This document shows positions 59,719 through 64,000 of a stretch of DNA of 64,000 bases, piece after piece. How positions within the stretch are numbered: the first letter of the stretch is position 1; every line of letters begins with the position of its first letter. Source of the stretch: a virus; the IMG/VR virus record IMGVR_UViG_3300050015_000878, positions 20,924 to 84,923 of that record; one strand, given 5' to 3'. A program made the translations under genes and the position numbers. The notes beneath the pieces are model-generated. The model saw only the letters and a program-made list of their open reading frames with translations, made no database searches and was not told where the DNA came from.

Positions 59719-59738
59719 AATTATTTTGGTCGATTTAA

Positions 59739-59747
59739 TATAAATAC
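59739..59747 (-). promoter_or_regulatory. Putative late promoter motif for 58915-59718
   Basis: Minus-strand GTATTTATA, 20 nt before the ATG at 59718. Confidence 0.7.
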
Positions 59748-59787
59748 TCTAATTTACTCTAAATGATTATTTTTATCTGCACTTAAA

Positions 59788-61824
59788 TTATTTTCGTACA
59801 TCAAGATTCTCAATGTCGTCAATTTCAACATCTTCAACCTCAACGATTTTTTGTTGTGAGTTAAAATTTTCACCCTCTTTTAAAAGATTGTCGATTTCAC
59901 TTGCCATGTTCAACGCACGACTGTTTAACTCATTATTTTTAATCTCATTTTCGTGTATGACCTTTTTATGTTTGGCTTCCTTCTTACGTTCTGGTTCTTG
60001 GGTAGTACCAAAGACCAGTCTTTCAACCTTGGCATTATAACTATCTTCGGTTAAAATATTTCTACCTTTAACACTTTCTTGTGCTTCAATTGGTGGAAGG
60101 TCTGCGGGAGATTGGTTTGGTAAACCTGGAATTGGTGCAGGACCGCCCGGAGCACCTGCGCCACCTGCTGGTGGCATTTCACCCGGACCACCTGCTGGTG
60201 GAGCACCCGGAGCACCGCCTGCTGGTGGCATACCTTCAGTACCGCCCGTTGGAGCACCAAGAGCAGCTTGCTCTGGTTCACCATATCTCTTATCGATATC
60301 TGCAAATAATCCAGTCTTCTTAATAAGTGTTGGAGCATCCTGAAGTTCTTGCATGATAGCTTTTTCCATCTTCTGTTGTTTCAAATCTTCAACGATTTCT
60401 CTATCACTCATGTTGAATAACAGACGTTTAGCTGTTGTGTGTGACATAGCAGCAATACCCGATTCTGCACGTGTTAATTCAGTATATGTTTGTGCCTTAT
60501 CACGCATCAATTCAGACTTAAGTAATTCTTGCTGAGTTGAAGGATTGGTAAGGGTTAATGTGAAATCTTTTAAATCATCGCCAGTATAACCCAACAGGTA
60601 CAAATGGACCATCGCCATTTTATTGAGTTCCTGTATAATTGCCTGCTGAATACGATTTACTTTTTTAGAAAATCTAATATCGTATTGTGCCATGTTTTTA
60701 CCTGCACCTGCAGCATCTTGAAAACTCAAGAAAGGCTTTGGAACACCAAGTCCAACGAACAGATTATCACGAAGATATTCAATGTCGTGAATAGCATCAA
60801 GGTTTGTAGCACCTGGCAAAGTATCAATACCTGTCTGGGTATTTGCATTTCTTACAGGAAGGAAATAATCTTCGTCATTACCAAGTATGTTGAAACGATA
60901 GTCAATCTGACCGTCATTCGGAGCAACCTGTGCAGTTTTCTTAAACTTAGTGGCTACCTTATAGATATAATTTTCAATATCGTCTTCGTCAATGTTGCCT
61001 ACGTCAATTTTGAAAACTTTCTTCTCACCCGCACGAATAATACGATAGGTAAGCATAGCGTCTTCTGCCATAACCAACTGACGGAAAACTCTTCTGACCT
61101 TATTAAGTATAGATGAACCATATGGTAAATATTTGTCATCACCGAGAAGTCTGAAATGGGCAATTTCAAATGTGTTGAATTCATCACCTGTCATACGTTC
61201 TTTGAATTTTACCAAAGGCTTGCCGTTTTGTATTCTCTCGAAACGTTCAATCTCATAGTTAACAAGTTGTTTTACATGAGTAATACCCTTTTTACGTTCA
61301 CCGTAAAGTAATACGAAGTTATCACCGTATTTAACAAGGTTTCTTGTCCAAAATGGCAGGTTAACGTTCACGTTAACAATATCATAAAAGAATTCTTCAA
61401 GTAGATATTTTACACGTTCTTTGTTTGAATATATGTTTAACATCTTACCATTTAAGCCAATAGTTGTTGCTTCTTCCATGAAAAGGTCCAAAGCACTACT
61501 GATGATTGGGTAATATTCCATACCCTCATAGTCGATGTACGCAGGTAGTCTGGCAGCTTCATACTGTAATGCCTTCTGAAAACCTCTGTCGGTTGTACGG
61601 AAGAACTTACTCTGAAGTTCTCTTTTCTGCTCTAACTCCAAACCCTTCTGATGAATTTCTTCGGGAGAATTACCTTTGATAATTATCTTGGTTTCTCTTG
61701 GCGGTGGTGCACTTATTGATGTTGGTAAGGCAGGTGTTTGTTCTTGAAAGCCAAATCCATCCAAGTTCAACATCTGATTTAGTGCCTGATATACTGTTAA
61801 CTTATTTTGTTTATTGTCTGCCAT
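59788..61824 (-). CDS. Portal protein, T4 gp20-like
   Basis: 678 residues (T4 gp20: 524). Typical segments: YIDYEGMEYYPIISSALDLF, MEEATTIGLNGKMLNIYSNK, LPFWTRNLVKYGDNFVLLYG, IAHFRLLGDDKYLPYGSSIL, RRVFRQLVMAEDAMLTYRII and LPGATNLDAIHDIEYLRDNL. It forms the dodecameric vertex through which DNA is packaged. The extra length is a C-terminal tail with a Gly/Pro/Ala-rich repeat (about residues 520-575: MPPAGGAPGAPPAGGPGE) and a Lys/Glu-rich end, both unusual for portals. Confidence 0.92.
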   Translation of the reverse strand: MADNKQNKLTVYQALNQMLNLDGFGFQEQTPALPTSISAPPPRETKIIIKGNSPEEIHQKGLELEQKRELQSKFFRTTDRGFQKALQYEAARLPAYIDYEGMEYYPIISSALDLFMEEATTIGLNGKMLNIYSNKERVKYLLEEFFYDIVNVNVNLPFWTRNLVKYGDNFVLLYGERKKGITHVKQLVNYEIERFERIQNGKPLVKFKERMTGDEFNTFEIAHFRLLGDDKYLPYGSSILNKVRRVFRQLVMAEDAMLTYRIIRAGEKKVFKIDVGNIDEDDIENYIYKVATKFKKTAQVAPNDGQIDYRFNILGNDEDYFLPVRNANTQTGIDTLPGATNLDAIHDIEYLRDNLFVGLGVPKPFLSFQDAAGAGKNMAQYDIRFSKKVNRIQQAIIQELNKMAMVHLYLLGYTGDDLKDFTLTLTNPSTQQELLKSELMRDKAQTYTELTRAESGIAAMSHTTAKRLLFNMSDREIVEDLKQQKMEKAIMQELQDAPTLIKKTGLFADIDKRYGEPEQAALGAPTGGTEGMPPAGGAPGAPPAGGPGEMPPAGGAGAPGGPAPIPGLPNQSPADLPPIEAQESVKGRNILTEDSYNAKVERLVFGTTQEPERKKEAKHKKVIHENEIKNNELNSRALNMASEIDNLLKEGENFNSQQKIVEVEDVEIDDIENLDVRK
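60161..60228 (-). repeat. Palindromic GC-rich repeats in the portal gene tail
   Basis: Three copies of CC(A/G)CCTGCTGGTGG at 60161-60174, 60188-60201 and 60215-60228, each self-complementary with a short loop, encoding the P-P-A-G-G repeat. They stand out in AT-rich surroundings. Confidence 0.85.
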
Positions 61825-61846
61825 TTTATAATTTTTTATAGTTTTT

Positions 61847-61855
61847 TATAAATAC
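61847..61855 (-). promoter_or_regulatory. Putative late promoter motif for the portal gene
   Basis: Minus-strand GTATTTATA, 22 nt before the ATG at 61824. Confidence 0.7.
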
Positions 61856-61895
61856 TGTGAATTTTCGCAAAAGTTCACTTATCTATAAATACATT

Positions 61896-63968
61896 CTATC
61901 TTTTGTTTTTATCTTTAAGTCCATCAAATAACCAAGCATTTGCCATATATGGGTTTAGTGGAGAACTGCTGTTTGGGGAAATCATTGGTCTGTTCTTAAA
62001 TTTATTAGTTTGTGTATTACCACTATTCATACGTTTTTCCATTTCTTGAAAGTCATTCACAGTAAGTATGGCATTAATCATTTTCTCAGTAATGCCCTTA
62101 CTTTGTTTATATCTTGCCATGTCATAATTCAAAACATACAAGGCAATTGACAATCCCATGATAGAATCATCGTGGAATGAGCGTTTATGGTCAGCAACAC
62201 GGTTTCCCGGCACTGTGACGAAGGTTTTTAATTCGTTGAGTAATCTGATTGAGCGAATAATAACATCCTTTAAATGTACTGCCCTTTGCATTTCAAGTAA
62301 TACTGATGAACGAGTATTTCCAATAAAAAATCCCGGAATCAAGTCTACGTTAACAACAGTTCCGTCTGACATAGTTTTCTGACCTTTCTTTATGTAACCC
62401 TGTAACCTGTCTCTCGAAGGTTTATGCGTAACTTCGGCATAGTGAACGTTCTCATATCCAAACTCAAGTAGTTTTTCAACGGTCTGTACACCATAACCAC
62501 CCGTTATGTCTATAACAGCATATGCATTGTTATATTTCCTACCATATTGATATGCTACTTCGGAAAGTACTTGAGGTACAATTTTACCCATGTATTCGGC
62601 AACTTGGTCGAGTTCATGTCTACGGATTTTAACCTTCTTGGTTTTATCACCCTTTGTAACAATCTTTTCCTCAATAATTTCTCTGATTTTCAAAATGTTT
62701 ATTGTTGAACTATCTTCCCCGTGTCCGGGAGAAGCGTCAATTCCCATGATATAGGTTTCGCCAGGTTGTGGGTCTTCCCAAATCCACATGTTTAAGTCCA
62801 TGTATTCCTGACGTAAAGGTACTTTTACCTCATGTTCTTGTATACGTAGAAGGTATTCTTCTGCAACAAAGTTATCACCAGACCCTAAGAATGAACACAA
62901 AAGTTCCTGTGCAATCTTACGCATGTCACCGTTGGCATCCCTAACCTGTTCTTCGAACCACGGAGAACTTGCTTCCCAAAGGTCTTCTGCCATTTGAATA
63001 CGTTTCTTATTGTCCCAATTTTCATCTGGTAAACGTATTTCGTTTTCTTTACCTTTGTTTTTAATCCAAACTAAGTCCTTATTATATCGTGGGTCATTGT
63101 ACCACCAAAGTTCAACTGCTTTGAAGTTGTTTTCTTCTCTACGAGCACCGTCAAATGTTTTGTAGAATACTGCGTCAAGACCAGAAGGTGTTGATACCAT
63201 GATTGCTGCACCACCAGTCTGAAGTGTTGGTTTAGCTGAAGTCCAGAACTTATCTCCCTTTTCTGTCCATGCAGTTTCGTCCCAGAATAACAACGTTGGT
63301 GTCATACCACGAAGACCTTTAGAACTGAAAGCACCTAACTTTGAATTGTTGTCGTATATTTTTAACTTCTGAGTATCCTTGAGATTCTTTTCGTCTTCTC
63401 TACCCGTTTTAGGTCTGAGCCACTTAGGACAACCTTCAATGAATAAAACTACGTCACTCATGATTTCATCACGTGCAGTTTCAAGTTTGTCGGCTACGAT
63501 AGCAACCTGACGGTTTTGGTTGAACATTACATACCAAGCAATGTATGCGCAAGTGGTTGTTGAAATACCTGCCTGACGATACTTGTTAGCGATAACGAAA
63601 CGATTTTCCAAATATGTTCTGATAAGGTCCTTCTGAAAGTCGAATAATTTAAATGGTACAATAAGACCTGCCTTACCTTGTGTCTGGTCAAAGATTGTCA
63701 GATATGTTTCGATAAAATATATTGGATTTGTTGCGCAACGAACAAATTCGAATTCTTGTTCTGGAACTGTTAGTTCACTTGCCTTTTTTGCAATACCTTC
63801 TTTCGTAACAATAATAGGTTCAATACTACCTTTCTTACGAAGTTCTTCGGCTAATTTTCTTGTGGATTCTTTTTCTCTTTCTCTTTGAATATCGTAGGGA
63901 ACTACGGGTATGTGTTCCGGAGCATTATCGTCTTCGAGTTTTAGGTTTACATCTATATTTAGACTCAT
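61896..63968 (-). CDS. terL: Terminase large subunit, T4 gp17-like
   Basis: 690 residues (T4 gp17: 610). ATPase domain: IVPFKLFDFQKDLIRTYLEN, the deviant Walker A NKYRQAGISTTT near residue 131, Walker B TPTLLFWDETAW near residue 231, and IMVSTPSGLDAVFYKTFDGA as the coupling motif. Nuclease domain: IMGIDASPGHGEDSSTINIL (first Asp near 410), AYAVIDITGGYG (second) and DHKRSFHDDSIMGLSIALYV (third). It cuts and pumps DNA into proheads at the portal. A late motif precedes it; the gene ends 71 nt before the portal promoter region. Confidence 0.95.
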   Translation of the reverse strand: MSLNIDVNLKLEDDNAPEHIPVVPYDIQREREKESTRKLAEELRKKGSIEPIIVTKEGIAKKASELTVPEQEFEFVRCATNPIYFIETYLTIFDQTQGKAGLIVPFKLFDFQKDLIRTYLENRFVIANKYRQAGISTTTCAYIAWYVMFNQNRQVAIVADKLETARDEIMSDVVLFIEGCPKWLRPKTGREDEKNLKDTQKLKIYDNNSKLGAFSSKGLRGMTPTLLFWDETAWTEKGDKFWTSAKPTLQTGGAAIMVSTPSGLDAVFYKTFDGARREENNFKAVELWWYNDPRYNKDLVWIKNKGKENEIRLPDENWDNKKRIQMAEDLWEASSPWFEEQVRDANGDMRKIAQELLCSFLGSGDNFVAEEYLLRIQEHEVKVPLRQEYMDLNMWIWEDPQPGETYIMGIDASPGHGEDSSTINILKIREIIEEKIVTKGDKTKKVKIRRHELDQVAEYMGKIVPQVLSEVAYQYGRKYNNAYAVIDITGGYGVQTVEKLLEFGYENVHYAEVTHKPSRDRLQGYIKKGQKTMSDGTVVNVDLIPGFFIGNTRSSVLLEMQRAVHLKDVIIRSIRLLNELKTFVTVPGNRVADHKRSFHDDSIMGLSIALYVLNYDMARYKQSKGITEKMINAILTVNDFQEMEKRMNSGNTQTNKFKNRPMISPNSSSPLNPYMANAWLFDGLKDKNKR

Positions 63969-63986
63969 TGTATTATAAATATTTAC

Positions 63987-63995
63987 AATAAATAC
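63987..63995 (-). promoter_or_regulatory. Putative late promoter motif for the terminase gene
   Basis: Minus-strand GTATTTATT, 18 nt before the ATG at 63968. A second weaker box (AATATTTATAA) lies closer, near 63973-63982. Confidence 0.65.
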
Positions 63996-64000
63996 TAACA

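Noticed and set aside
60604-61116. 170-codon plus-strand ORF
   Set aside because: Lies entirely antisense to the conserved portal core; Cys/Ile-rich composition is that of a shadow frame.

Overview
The window is AT-rich, densely packed DNA of a tailed, contractile (T4-like) bacteriophage whose host is almost certainly a member of the Bacteroidota. Phage identity rests on recognisable T4-type proteins: large terminase (61896-63968), portal (59788-61824), prohead protease (49811-51730), scaffold-like protein (48068-49675), major capsid protein (46374-48047), gp13-like neck protein (41465-42583), tail sheath (25094-27985), tail tube (23926-24417), gp5- and gp27-like hub proteins, gp26-like hub protein (12668-13582), gp53-like wedge protein (5303-5614) and tape measure (9887-12427). 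The host assignment rests on three promoters of the Bacteroidota form TTG-N19/20-TAnnTTTG, no evident Shine-Dalgarno use, and two proteins built from domains typical of Bacteroidota surface proteins (the lipoprotein at 30488-31234 and the fibronectin-like virion protein at 40412-40846). The standard genetic code applies: TGA ends many genes, often in ATGA overlaps.

Layout. 1-4952 (minus): an operon starting with a KilA-N protein and followed by glycosyltransferases of several folds, behind a host-type promoter. 5019-13582 (mostly minus): baseplate and tape-measure block, with a broken HTH-HNH endonuclease gene between. 13721-18433 (plus): phoH, a HAD-like protein, two more glycosyltransferases and a gp55-like late sigma factor. 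18479-22339 (plus): baseplate/tube operon. 22362-23852: a PD-(D/E)XK nuclease and a GIY-YIG endonuclease. 23926-34101: tube, Cys-rich protein, sheath, large structural proteins and a lipoprotein. 34179-40129 (plus): KTSC protein, mazG (split by a TnpB element), HNH endonuclease, dUTPase, thymidylate synthase. 40160-42583 (minus): decoration-like and neck proteins. 42635-45403 (plus): small proteins and a UvrD-like helicase. 45400-63968: exported/membrane proteins, capsid, scaffold, protease with an intein, giant hub protein, two-domain lysin, portal and terminase.

Regulation. Twenty-two transcription units are preceded, 4-60 nt before the start codon, by the same directional motif (G/C)TATTTAT(A/T/G). 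Almost all encode virion proteins. With the gp55-like sigma factor, this is best read as the late promoter of this phage. It is the reverse complement of the T4 late box TATAAATA. The glycosyltransferase operon, the nuclease at 22362 and the nucleotide-metabolism operon carry host-type boxes instead and are probably early.

Four or five selfish or mobile elements sit in the window: an intein inside the protease active-site region, a TnpB element inside mazG, HNH and GIY-YIG endonuclease genes, and an HTH-HNH gene with an in-frame TGA. I saw no tRNA genes and no CRISPR array.
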